Source: Clostridia bacterium
GTDB lineage: Bacteria > Bacillota > Clostridia > Oscillospirales > CAG-272
NCBI GenBank assembly: GCA_017452565.1
Contig: JAFTMF010000152.1
Span: forward strand, 1-31,056
DNA length: 31,056 bases
Reading direction: 5' to 3'
Part shown: positions 16,469-24,368 of the stretch, in pieces
Position numbering within the stretch: position 1 is the first letter of the stretch
Layout of the letters: every line of letters starts with the position of its first letter
Made by a program: the position numbers and the translations under genes
The notes under the pieces: generated by a model
What the model saw: only the letters and a program-made list of their open reading frames with translations
Told to the model about the DNA's origin: nothing
Database searches by the model: none

Positions 16469-16497
16469 ATAGTAGCATAGTTTTTCCCGTTTGTCAA
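16469..16497 (-). promoter_or_regulatory. Sigma-A promoter of the amidase gene
   Basis: On the minus strand: TTGACA (16497-16492), a 17-nt spacer and TACTAT (16474-16469), with an extended TGC before the -10. The -35 is a consensus match. The predicted leader is about 25 nt. Confidence 0.85.
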
Positions 16498-16590
16498 GAA
16501 TAATCCCTCGCTCCATTTTTTACATCTTACAGCACCAAGTACGAAAACAGGCATAGAATGATACAAATCCTACGAAAGTGAGTGCTTGTT

Positions 16591-17628
16591 ATGTCCGATT
16601 CTCCCGAACGCCTGCGTGATAGCTTTGCTGCCTGCTTTGCATCCGCCGTATCTACAGATACCGCCAATCCGCTATCAATCCCATGTTTCTCTACAGTCGA
16701 AAACACACCGCCCAAATTGCTCTTTGGCAGAGATCCGTATCTGCTTTCGGGATTGCTGTCCTCCATCCGTAGTGAGGCTGCAAACCGTAAGCTGGCGGTC
16801 AGCACAGTATACGATCCCTATCTGCCCGACCGTCTGACCGCACTGTCCGTAGAAGGAATTGGGAATTTCACCCTCTCTCCTTCCCGATTGACGGTAGAGG
16901 GCGGATTGGTGGATTGCACCCTCCCGCTCTCCGAAAACAGCGAAGATACCCTTGCTTCCATACGGGATTTGGCGGTACAGCGGAGTGAACTTGCCAAAGA
17001 GATCGCTTCTGTGGGGCGGCTTCTTGCCGATGCCAAGACTCTGCTGACCCGTCAGGGAAGCCGTTTGGTAGATTTCACCGCACTGTGCGCCAAAGGCGAG
17101 CGAGTTGCCAAGAAATTGCCTCGCGGATCCCGAGCGCCCGTCAGCATCGCCATCCGAAGCTATGATGCGGAAAAGACGATCACACGTTTGCCATTTTCGC
17201 CCGATTGCGGCGTGCGCGTCTTGGGACTTCCCTCTCGATACAGTCTTGCCGACCTCTTTTTAGAAGTCCTTTCCGAAGCAATGGCGGATCGCGGATGCTT
17301 CGGCGTGTGGCTGACCGATGCGTTTTCCGGCAGGCGGCTGGGCGTACTGCTCCCCGACATCGGCGTGTGCTACCTGACCGATGCCCCCGAGGAGATTCGG
17401 GAAAAGGAGCTGACCCTCTCCCGATTTATGACTCCCTTCACGGCAGACCAGCGGCGATGTTATCGCAGACTGGAGGAGGCATCCGATGCCATTGAAGCCC
17501 ATCTTTGCCGTAGGCTATCCGAATACCGAGCGCTGGCAGATCGGGAACGGGAACTGCTGATGAATCTCCATAGCGAAAGCCGCCTGCAAACTTTTCGCAA
17601 GCGGCTACTCATTGATTTGTTCTGTTAG
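16591..17628 (+). CDS. PRK06851-like protein with degenerate tandem P-loops
   Basis: 345 aa, cytoplasmic, no signal peptide. I read it as a divergent member of the clostridial/bacillary tandem P-loop family known as PRK06851. Two halves repeat the same plan. Half A has PKLLFGRDPYLLSGLLSSI at 41-59 followed by the YDPYLPDRLTAL strand-loop. Half B has VRVLGLPSRYSLADLFLEVL (208-227) followed by LTDAFSGRRLGVLLPDIGV. Both Walker A positions (normally GGPGTGKST) are eroded, with no GK[ST], so ATP hydrolysis is unlikely. A helical spacer covers about 115-175. The ATG at 16591 has a weak AAAGTGAG 8 nt upstream; GTG at 16582 is an alternative. It converges on ispE with only 3 nt between stop codons. 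The homology is inference by eye. Confidence 0.5.
   Translation: MSDSPERLRDSFAACFASAVSTDTANPLSIPCFSTVENTPPKLLFGRDPYLLSGLLSSIRSEAANRKLAVSTVYDPYLPDRLTALSVEGIGNFTLSPSRLTVEGGLVDCTLPLSENSEDTLASIRDLAVQRSELAKEIASVGRLLADAKTLLTRQGSRLVDFTALCAKGERVAKKLPRGSRAPVSIAIRSYDAEKTITRLPFSPDCGVRVLGLPSRYSLADLFLEVLSEAMADRGCFGVWLTDAFSGRRLGVLLPDIGVCYLTDAPEEIREKELTLSRFMTPFTADQRRCYRRLEEASDAIEAHLCRRLSEYRALADRERELLMNLHSESRLQTFRKRLLIDLFC
17578..17606. other. Hairpin at the 3' end of the P-loop-like gene
   Basis: AGCCGCCTGC (17578-17587) pairs with GCAAGCGGCT (17597-17606) over 10 bp with one mismatch and a 9-nt loop. It lies inside the coding end, just before the 3-nt gap to the convergent ispE gene. No clean U tract follows, so terminator function is uncertain, but no other hairpin separates these convergent genes. 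Confidence 0.3.
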
Positions 17629-17631
17629 TGA

Positions 17632-18498
17632 TTACACCACGGGATGAGCGATGAAGGTTTGGTAGCCTTCGGAGAGCAGACGGTTGTACGCACGCTCGGC
17701 ATCGTCCCAATCGTAGAAGATGCCGAACACGGAAGGGCCGCTGCCGCTCATCAAAGCGCCTGCCGCACCTGCCTCGATCATTGCCTCTTTAGCGTGGGCG
17801 GCAAGGGGACGCTGGGGTAGGATCACCGGCTCGAATGCGTTATACAACAGTGCCGCCACTTCGCCGCCGTCATTTTGACGCAGGGCCCGCAGCATATCGT
17901 GGGGCATCAGGCGCTCGCGGGGAGGATCCATTGGGAGATCCATCTGCCGATAGGCTTCGGCGGTGGATACTCCTTCCCCTCCCTTGGCGATGACGATGAT
18001 GGCATCTCTGGTCAAAGAGGGACAGTAGCGCAAGAGTTCACCGATTCCGCCCACTCGTGCGCATCCCGATGCATAGCAGAAGGGCACGTCCGCGCCCAAC
18101 CCTTTGGCAAGGTCAAACAGCTCATCCTCGGACAGTGCGTTCAGCATAGTATGCAGCGCACGGAGTACGCCTGCACAGTCGGTGCTGCCGCCTGCCAGAC
18201 CTGCGGCAATGGGGATTTTCTTTTCAATGTGGATAGTTACGTCATAGGTAGTCAGACCGGCGGCGGCCAGATAGCGCTGTGCGGCACGGTAGGCAATGTT
18301 GCGCTCATCGCAAGGCAGATCGGGATGATCGCAGGTGAGCGTAATCTTGCCGCTGCCTGCTGTAAAGCCGACGGTGACAGTATCGCACAAGGTCACTGCT
18401 TGCATAATAGAATCAATATCGTGATAGCCGTCGGGACGCTGATCGACTACTTCCAAAAACAGATTGATTTTCGCAGGGCAAAAATAAGTTTGTTCCAT
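17632..18498 (-). CDS. ispE: 4-diphosphocytidyl-2-C-methyl-D-erythritol kinase
   Basis: 288-aa GHMP kinase of the MEP isoprenoid pathway; it phosphorylates CDP-methylerythritol at the 2-OH using ATP. Hallmarks: PAKINLFLEV at 8-17 (Lys10, Asn12), RPDGYHDI, the GHMP ATP-binding loop PIAAGLAGGSTDCAG at 96-110 (Asp107), GLGADVPF at 133-140 and GALMSGSGPSVFG near the C-terminus. Length matches the family. The ATG at 18498 is preceded by AAGGA 10 nt upstream; a TTG at 18507 is too close to that site. It lies 15 nt after the DUF362 ferredoxin gene on the same strand and shares its promoter at 19726-19754. Confidence 0.96.
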   Translation of the reverse strand: MEQTYFCPAKINLFLEVVDQRPDGYHDIDSIMQAVTLCDTVTVGFTAGSGKITLTCDHPDLPCDERNIAYRAAQRYLAAAGLTTYDVTIHIEKKIPIAAGLAGGSTDCAGVLRALHTMLNALSEDELFDLAKGLGADVPFCYASGCARVGGIGELLRYCPSLTRDAIIVIAKGGEGVSTAEAYRQMDLPMDPPRERLMPHDMLRALRQNDGGEVAALLYNAFEPVILPQRPLAAHAKEAMIEAGAAGALMSGSGPSVFGIFYDWDDAERAYNRLLSEGYQTFIAHPVV

Positions 18499-18513
18499 AT
18501 CATTCAATTCCTT

Positions 18514-19665
18514 TTACTTCACTAATTTAATAAGAAAATTCTGCTTGATTTTCACCGCATCCTTGGGGCAAAGCTCCTGACAGCAGAAGCATTTGATGCA
18601 AGGGGCAGGCTCGATCACCGCAATCCGTCGTTTTTTATCCAGCGTAATGGTATGAGCAGGGCAAGATCGAACACACTCTCCACAGCCGACGCATTTCTTG
18701 CGATCAATGGCCGGGCGGGGCTCAAACAGGCGCATCAACTTGCCGTCGCCAATCTCCGAGAGCTTGGCGATGATATTTTTCTTGGCGCTGTCGGGAGGAA
18801 GAAAATCGGGAACGCGGAGGGATTCGGGCTTCTCGCCTATTACAACAGGAGTATCTACCAGCCCGCGGGCTCTTCCCTTTTCCAGATGGATAACCTTTCC
18901 CTCCATAGCGATGAGACGGGAGGCCACGTCATCCAGTGCGAAGGGGTTTTCGGAGCACAGCAGAGCGCCGATTTTCCGTGCTTTGCCGTTGGTAGGGCCG
19001 TTTCCTTCCATTCCCACTATCGCATCCATCACGTTCAGCATCGGACGAGCCTGCATATGATAGGCGCACAGATCTACCAGTTGCTCCGAGAAATCCCGGA
19101 TGTCGGGGAATCTGGCGTGCATTTCAAACTTTTCGGTGCCGGGGATGGTGCCGAACCAGTTCTTTACCCCGCCGGTCATCATAGTCAGCCCGTGGGATTT
19201 CAGCTTGCAAAGATTCACTACCACGTCAGCATACAGAATGGGAGATAGAATATGGAAGGTCTTGGATGCAATGCCTTCGTGGAAATCCACCGTACGGAAG
19301 GCAGTGTCATAGTTCAATTCAAATGCACCGCCCTCGGAGGCACGCTCCATTCCACACAGACGGTACACCGAGCGCAGTGCCATCTCCGTATAAGGACCGC
19401 CGGGACTTTCCACCAGCAGAACCTCTGCCGCTCCCCATTCTCTGCAAAGCTCTGCTACCGCTTCTACCACCGACGGATGGGTAGTGCCGCCCAAGGAGGC
19501 ATCCATCTTCCGCACCAAATTGGGTTTCAGCGCTACCTTCTTATTTTGAAAAAAAGCCTCGGACAAGCCGATTTGCCGCCACTGCATAGAAAGCAGGTTT
19601 TGGAGGATTTGTTTATCATAGCTTTCGCATCGGCACAGAGCCACGGGAGCGTTGGGAGAGATCAT
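18514..19665 (-). CDS. DUF362 protein with two [4Fe-4S] ferredoxin motifs
   Basis: 383-aa cytoplasmic iron-sulfur protein. Residues 5-300 form a DUF362 domain (VALKPNLVRK, THPSVVEAVAEL, LVESPGG, VVNLCKLKSHGLT, GGVKNWFGTIPG, MDAIVGMEGNGP), whose activity is unknown. The C-terminus carries two 4Fe-4S clusters: Cys325-x2-Cys328-x2-Cys331-x3-Cys335-Pro and Cys356-x2-Cys359-x2-Cys362-x3-Cys366-Pro, the bacterial ferredoxin pattern. The ATG at 19665 is chosen because GGAAAGGG lies 7 nt upstream; an ATG at 19692 has no such site. It is the first gene of an operon with ispE, 15 nt ahead. An electron-transfer or Fe-S-linked role is likely from the clusters; the substrate is unknown. Confidence 0.88.
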   Translation of the reverse strand: MISPNAPVALCRCESYDKQILQNLLSMQWRQIGLSEAFFQNKKVALKPNLVRKMDASLGGTTHPSVVEAVAELCREWGAAEVLLVESPGGPYTEMALRSVYRLCGMERASEGGAFELNYDTAFRTVDFHEGIASKTFHILSPILYADVVVNLCKLKSHGLTMMTGGVKNWFGTIPGTEKFEMHARFPDIRDFSEQLVDLCAYHMQARPMLNVMDAIVGMEGNGPTNGKARKIGALLCSENPFALDDVASRLIAMEGKVIHLEKGRARGLVDTPVVIGEKPESLRVPDFLPPDSAKKNIIAKLSEIGDGKLMRLFEPRPAIDRKKCVGCGECVRSCPAHTITLDKKRRIAVIEPAPCIKCFCCQELCPKDAVKIKQNFLIKLVK

Positions 19666-19725
19666 AATATTACCCTTTCCAAGTGGTTTCATTTTACACT
19701 GAATTCACGATTCAGATACACAAAT

Positions 19726-19754
19726 ATTATAGCATTTTAACAAAAAATTTGCAA
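19726..19754 (-). promoter_or_regulatory. Sigma-A promoter of the DUF362-ispE operon
   Basis: On the minus strand: TTGCAA (19754-19749), a 17-nt spacer and TATAAT (19731-19726), with an extended TGC. Its -35 lies 18 bp from the -35 of the divergent transporter promoter, so the two polymerase sites are nearly back to back. Confidence 0.85.
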
Positions 19755-19772
19755 CCGTTTTTTGTGAATCTA

Positions 19773-19801
19773 TTGCATTTTTCAGCCTTTCGTTGTACAA
19801 T
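19773..19801 (+). promoter_or_regulatory. Sigma-A promoter of the transporter operon
   Basis: TTGCAT (19773-19778), a 17-nt spacer and TACAAT (19796-19801). Transcription would start near 19808, about 30 nt before the first transporter ATG. Confidence 0.83.
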
Positions 19802-19838
19802 AGAGGTGTATTATTTTTGGAAAGGTCCCTCTCCCCCT

Positions 19839-21356
19839 ATGAAAAAAGAACCGCGTCGCGAGCATCATCATCTGGTCCGTTTCGTCCACAACATCGGCAT
19901 CAACAAAAAATATACTACCATTGCGCTGTATGCGCTGGCGGTCCTATGCTTTGCGCTAATCTGCATCTACTTCCTCCTGCATCCGGAGAACTACACAAGC
20001 GTGTTCGAAACGCTCAACGGCATTGTCTCGCCGATCTTTATCGGATTGATTATCGCCTATCTGCTCAATCCGTTTTTGGAGTTTTTTGAAAACGTCGTGT
20101 TCATTACCAAAGCGCAGCGAACCCTTCGCCGTGCTCGGCGCGGACTTCTGAATTCCAAACTGGCATACGATCAGGTGAGATTGAAGCCTACCTCTACCGA
20201 GAAAGAAATTCAAACTGCACTTGAACGTTTGAATGCTGCAAAAACGACACTTTCCGATGCACGGGATGGCGTTCTTGCAGAAAAGAAGCGCAAAAACGAT
20301 GCGTTTGCCAAGAAAACAGCCAAGAAAAAGACGCGTCCCTCTTTTTACAAAGAGCCCGAGAAAGATCGCTCCCATCCTATGCGGGCACCTTCTTTGATCT
20401 GCACCTATATTCTGTTCATTGCCATCATCTCGCTGATTCTGTGGATCGTCATTCCGCAGTGTATCAGCTCGCTGATGGGGCTGATCTCTAATCTGGAGCG
20501 CTATATCCGTGCGATTCCCAACCGCTTGCACGAGCTGATTGAGGAAAACGAGATCATTGGCAAAGTCTATCATTACGTCAGCGCCGAGATTGATCTGCAC
20601 GCTGTCATTCATCAGTTTACCGACGAGCTCAGCATTTGGCTGACGAATCTGGTTTCCCAAATGCCCAATTACGCCGTTACCTTCTTCAGCAAGCTGGCAT
20701 CGGGGATTACCAATCTGATTCTCAGTATCTTCTTCTCCATTTACTTCCTCTCTTCCAAGGAACTATTGGGCGGTCAGATCCAACGGTTGGGCAAAGCCTT
20801 TCTATCCCCCCGTCTGTTCCATCACACCCGTCACGTCATCGGCGAGGTGGACCGTAAGTTCGGTAAGTTCATCGAGGGAAAACTGCTGGATTCCACCATT
20901 ATCGGCATCATCGCCCTGATCGCCCTGATGATTATGGGAATGCCCTACTATCAGATGCTGGCACTGGTCATCGGCATTACCAACATCATTCCCTTCTTCG
21001 GTCCCTTCATCGGCGCCTTCATCGGCGGATTTATCATCCTGATTTCCGAGCCATCCAAGCTGATCGCCTTCCTGATTATGGTACTGATCCTCCAGCAGCT
21101 GGACGGAAATCTCATCGGCCCGCTGATTTTGGGCGATTCGCTGGGTCTGCCTCCCATTTGGATTATGATCGCCATCGTTGTGATGAGCGGTCTGTTGGGA
21201 TTCTTCGGAATGCTCTTCGGTGTTCCCCTCTTTGCCGTGATTTACACGCTGGTGCAGGAGGCTGTGGACTCCAAGCTAAAAAAACGGAAACAAAAAGCAA
21301 TAGAGCTTGCAGCTGAAGCGGCAGAAGAAGCCGCCGAGGAGGCTGCACAAGCATAA
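19839..21356 (+). CDS. AI-2E family (PerM-type) membrane transporter, copy 1
   Basis: 505-aa integral membrane protein, longer than the usual 350-380 aa of the family. Membrane segments 1 and 2 lie at about 26-48 and 58-80. The insert at 91-182 is highly charged and helical (TLRRARRGLL, NSKLAYDQVRL, LERLNAAKTTLSDAR) and ends in KKKTRPSFYK; the next membrane segment starts near 185. The C-terminal half has the family core GNLIGPLILGDSLGLPPIWI and FGMLFGVPLFAVIYTL. The N-terminus has EHHHLVRFVHNIGINKKYTT. The tail is Ala/Glu-rich. The ATG at 19839 has GGAAAGG about 13 nt upstream, a rather long gap. The frame is open further upstream, but that extension overlaps the promoter. The family includes autoinducer-2 exporters and sodium/proton antiporters, so substrate is unknown. 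A paralogue follows after 24 nt. Confidence 0.88.
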   Translation: MKKEPRREHHHLVRFVHNIGINKKYTTIALYALAVLCFALICIYFLLHPENYTSVFETLNGIVSPIFIGLIIAYLLNPFLEFFENVVFITKAQRTLRRARRGLLNSKLAYDQVRLKPTSTEKEIQTALERLNAAKTTLSDARDGVLAEKKRKNDAFAKKTAKKKTRPSFYKEPEKDRSHPMRAPSLICTYILFIAIISLILWIVIPQCISSLMGLISNLERYIRAIPNRLHELIEENEIIGKVYHYVSAEIDLHAVIHQFTDELSIWLTNLVSQMPNYAVTFFSKLASGITNLILSIFFSIYFLSSKELLGGQIQRLGKAFLSPRLFHHTRHVIGEVDRKFGKFIEGKLLDSTIIGIIALIALMIMGMPYYQMLALVIGITNIIPFFGPFIGAFIGGFIILISEPSKLIAFLIMVLILQQLDGNLIGPLILGDSLGLPPIWIMIAIVVMSGLLGFFGMLFGVPLFAVIYTLVQEAVDSKLKKRKQKAIELAAEAAEEAAEEAAQA

Positions 21357-21380
21357 TCATCAATAGAATTTGGAGCAGTT

Positions 21381-22928
21381 ATGAAAGATACAACTAAACT
21401 GAATCAGTATAAAAAAACTCCCGTTGAACAGGAAGTCAAACCCACCAAGCCTCACGTCCATCATCATATGGTGCGGATGGATCATAACGTAGGCAAAAAC
21501 AAGCAATATACCACCATTCTGCTGTACGTTTTGTTCGGTATTCTCTTCGCTGCATTCTGCATCCACTTTTTGATTTCTCCCGACAAGCTGCAGGGCGTTT
21601 TGGACATCATTGGAAATATCCTGACTCCCATTCTCATCGGTCTTGCGCTGGCATACATCCTTGCCCCTATTACGAAGTTTTTCGAGGAGCATTTGTTTGG
21701 CAACAAGTCTCGTCACAAATACAACCGTGCACGCCGCAGACTGATGAAAGCCAAGCTGGCTTACGATGAAGCGCGGCTCTCCGAGTCCACCTCGGAAGAA
21801 AGCCTCGCCGCTGCAGTGCAGGAACTGGCAGATGCCAAAGCAGCCCTTGCCCTTGGAAAAGCGGCTATGCAAGCGGATGCCGATGCCCGTGCCGAAAAAT
21901 TCTATCAGAAGCAAGCCAAAAAGAAGAAAAAGCCTTCTTTTTACAAAGATACGCCCACTCCCCCCGAGCATCCCCGTCGATTCCCCGCAATGGTGCTGAC
22001 CTACGTGCTCTTCTTCCTCCTTCTCACCATCTTTATCTGGATCGTCGTTCCTCAGTGTATCGCCAGCATCAGTGATTTCATCGTACTGATCCGCCAATAC
22101 GCTGAATCCCTTCCTGAGCTGATTCAGAAAATTCGTCTCCCTGATTCCGTAAATGAGCTGATGAAGGGCATCGACCTGCAGGCAAAGCTGCTGGAGTTTG
22201 GTACCGAGGCCTTCAATTATCTCACCGGATTCCTGATGGGACTTCTGTCGAAGCTGCCCGCATTCCTCAGCACTGCCGTTTCCGGTATCACCAATCTGGT
22301 ATTGGGCGTGTTTATGTCCATCTACTTCCTTGCCTCCAAGGAAATGCTCCTCTCTCAGATTTCGCTGGGTTCCCGCGCTTGGCTGGGTCCCAAGGGACAC
22401 AAAATCGCACGCCATATCGTTCGGCAGACCGACCGCACCTTCGGTGGATTCGTACAAGGCAAGCTGATTGATTCGCTGATTATGACGGTCATCTGCTTTA
22501 CTCTCTTCTCCATCGCAAAACTCCCCTACGCCGCGCTGATCACTCTGATCACCGTTGTAACCAATCTGATTCCCTACTTCGGTCCCTTTATCGGCGCCAT
22601 TCCTTCGGGGATTATCATTCTGATCTCCGATCCCGGTAAGCTGTTGGTATTTGTGATTCTGATTCTCATTATCCAGCAAATCGAGGGCAACATCATCGAG
22701 CCCCGTATTTTGGGACATTCTCTCGGTCTTGCTCCCGTTTGGATTATGATCGCAGTTCTTGTGATGGGCGAAATCTTCGGCCTCATCGGAATGGTATTGG
22801 GCGTGCCGATTTTCACCATCTTCTATACCCTGATGGGTGAGCTTTGCGAAAAGAAAATCGCCAAGCGCCGCGCTAAACAGGCAGAAGCCGATGCCCTGAA
22901 AGCGGCTGAAGCCGCTTCGGAGGACTGA
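21381..22928 (+). CDS. AI-2E family (PerM-type) membrane transporter, copy 2
   Basis: 515-aa paralogue of the preceding gene with the same architecture. It has a His-rich start (KPHVHHHMVRMDHNVGKNK), membrane segments at about 44-66 and 76-98, and a charged helical insert at 109-203 (YNRARRRLMKAKLAYDEARL, ELADAKAALALGKAAM) ending in KKKKKPSFYK. The C-terminal core is GNIIEPRILGHSLGLAPVWI plus LGVPIFTIFYTL. The insert diverges more than the core but keeps the helix-turn-helix plan and the juxtamembrane PSFYK. The ATG has GGAG 5 nt upstream. It lies 24 nt after copy 1 and 30 nt before the phospholipase gene, consistent with one transcript. The pair looks like a local tandem duplication that may work as a heteromer; this is inference. 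Confidence 0.88.
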   Translation: MKDTTKLNQYKKTPVEQEVKPTKPHVHHHMVRMDHNVGKNKQYTTILLYVLFGILFAAFCIHFLISPDKLQGVLDIIGNILTPILIGLALAYILAPITKFFEEHLFGNKSRHKYNRARRRLMKAKLAYDEARLSESTSEESLAAAVQELADAKAALALGKAAMQADADARAEKFYQKQAKKKKKPSFYKDTPTPPEHPRRFPAMVLTYVLFFLLLTIFIWIVVPQCIASISDFIVLIRQYAESLPELIQKIRLPDSVNELMKGIDLQAKLLEFGTEAFNYLTGFLMGLLSKLPAFLSTAVSGITNLVLGVFMSIYFLASKEMLLSQISLGSRAWLGPKGHKIARHIVRQTDRTFGGFVQGKLIDSLIMTVICFTLFSIAKLPYAALITLITVVTNLIPYFGPFIGAIPSGIIILISDPGKLLVFVILILIIQQIEGNIIEPRILGHSLGLAPVWIMIAVLVMGEIFGLIGMVLGVPIFTIFYTLMGELCEKKIAKRRAKQAEADALKAAEAASED

Positions 22929-22958
22929 TCCTCAACCCTTTCCGTTTAAGGAGTGACT

Positions 22959-24305
22959 ATGAAACATTCTCTTCGTACTCATCGTGCGCTTCACGCACTT
23001 CGCATTGTACTGATATTGGCTGCGCTGTGCATCCTCTTTTCAATGCTCAGCGCTTCCGCAGGCTCCACCAAACCGCTGGCTCCTCAAGACGATGCTCCCA
23101 CCGCTTGGCTGTCTGCACGGGCAGGATCTGCGATCGGTCTCCACGATCTGCGGGTAGTACTGGTCATTCCCACGGGAACCGATGCGTCCGGCGTGACCGT
23201 TACCCTCTCCTTTGACGGCGAAAATGCTCCCGATACGATTACACGCACACTTTCCGACCTGACTCTGTACCGCACTCTTCGGGCAGGTGAGAATCTGTAT
23301 ACTGCCGCAGAAGGTGCGACGATGCGAGTGCTGACCCTCACCGATCTCACCGATGCAGCCTACACTTCCCTTACCCTAACACTTGCCAAAGGAGACAGCA
23401 CCGTGTATACTGCTACCCAAACTGCCGAGGTCTTGGGAGATGGCGCAGGCTTACTGCTCACTCCTTGGAATCATTCCCTTACCGATTGGATGAGCGAGAT
23501 TCCCGATAACCGCTCACTGGCCGATCTCACCATCCCCGGCACCCACGACAGCGGCGCCGATCTGAACGGTGCGCTGAGCCAATGGACCAAGTGTCAAAGC
23601 CTTTCCATCGGCGATCAGCTTTCCGCCGGCGTGCGCTTTTTGGACATCCGTCTGAAGCTGCAGGAGGACGGACTGAACGTCTATCACGGCATCGCCGATC
23701 AGGAGCTTTCCTTTGACGAGGTACGTGCCGATTGCAAAGCGTTTTTGGAAGCACACCCCGGCGAGGTGATCCTGATGAGCATCAAGCAGGAGGATGAAAA
23801 CAACGCCTCCTTCCCCTCCGCCATTGCTGCCGCTATTGCAAAAGATCCCGATTTGTGGTACACTGCCAATAAGCTTCCCACTCTCGGCGACGTGCGCGGA
23901 AAGATCGTTCTGCTCCGCCGCTATGCCGGTGCATCTATTGGCTTTAACTGCTGGGACGATTGGGCTGACAATACAGCTTTCACTATGAATCGCGGCGTTT
24001 CTATGAAGGTGCAGGATTACTATTCCCTTGGTGAGTCCTCTAATCTCACCGCTAAGTGGAATAAGATCACCACCCTTGCCACCACGGCGGCCAAGTCGGA
24101 CAATACCCTCTGTCTCAACTTCACCAGCGGCTACACCAGCGGACTGTTCGGGCTTCCCAACATTACCGCCGTGTCGGGGGATATCAATCCCAAGCTGCTA
24201 AGCTTTGCCGAGTCCCTCCCTCAAGGAGGCTACGGCGTATTCGTCATTGACTTCGTCACTCCGGAGATTGCTTCGGCATTGATCGCCACCAATTTTCCCG
24301 GATGA
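22959..24305 (+). CDS. Secreted PI-PLC-like phosphodiesterase
   Basis: 448-aa exported protein. Residues 1-34 are a signal peptide with a basic start and long hydrophobic core (cleavage near SASAG). Residues about 45-165 form an uncharacterised beta-rich domain. From about 170 it matches the X-region of bacterial phosphatidylinositol-specific phospholipase C: DLTIPGTHDSGAD (His196, Asp197), GVRFLDIRL (Arg231) and NVYHGIADQEL (His243), equivalent to the catalytic pair and active-site Asp/Arg of B. cereus PI-PLC. HPGEVILMSIKQE and GKIVLLRRY follow as in the family. All core catalytic residues are present. AAGGAG lies 5 nt before the ATG. It ends 63 nt before the M16 protease. Activity on phosphatidylinositol or GPI anchors is likely but not certain. 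Confidence 0.88.
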   Translation: MKHSLRTHRALHALRIVLILAALCILFSMLSASAGSTKPLAPQDDAPTAWLSARAGSAIGLHDLRVVLVIPTGTDASGVTVTLSFDGENAPDTITRTLSDLTLYRTLRAGENLYTAAEGATMRVLTLTDLTDAAYTSLTLTLAKGDSTVYTATQTAEVLGDGAGLLLTPWNHSLTDWMSEIPDNRSLADLTIPGTHDSGADLNGALSQWTKCQSLSIGDQLSAGVRFLDIRLKLQEDGLNVYHGIADQELSFDEVRADCKAFLEAHPGEVILMSIKQEDENNASFPSAIAAAIAKDPDLWYTANKLPTLGDVRGKIVLLRRYAGASIGFNCWDDWADNTAFTMNRGVSMKVQDYYSLGESSNLTAKWNKITTLATTAAKSDNTLCLNFTSGYTSGLFGLPNITAVSGDINPKLLSFAESLPQGGYGVFVIDFVTPEIASALIATNFPG

Positions 24306-24368
24306 GTCAATGCGATGCATAAAACAACCATTGAATATAATTTATACAGATATAAAGGAGATTTTCCC

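Noticed and set aside
21360..22718. A 452-codon minus-strand frame opposite the second transporter
   Set aside because: Same register artefact; its sequence is low-complexity and lacks a start signal.
24331..24356. TATAAT at 24336 and the palindrome TTTATA-CAGA-TATAAA before the M16 gene
   Set aside because: No -35 box lies at a suitable distance from TATAAT, and the palindrome is short and AT-only. An own promoter here is possible but not supported enough to list.
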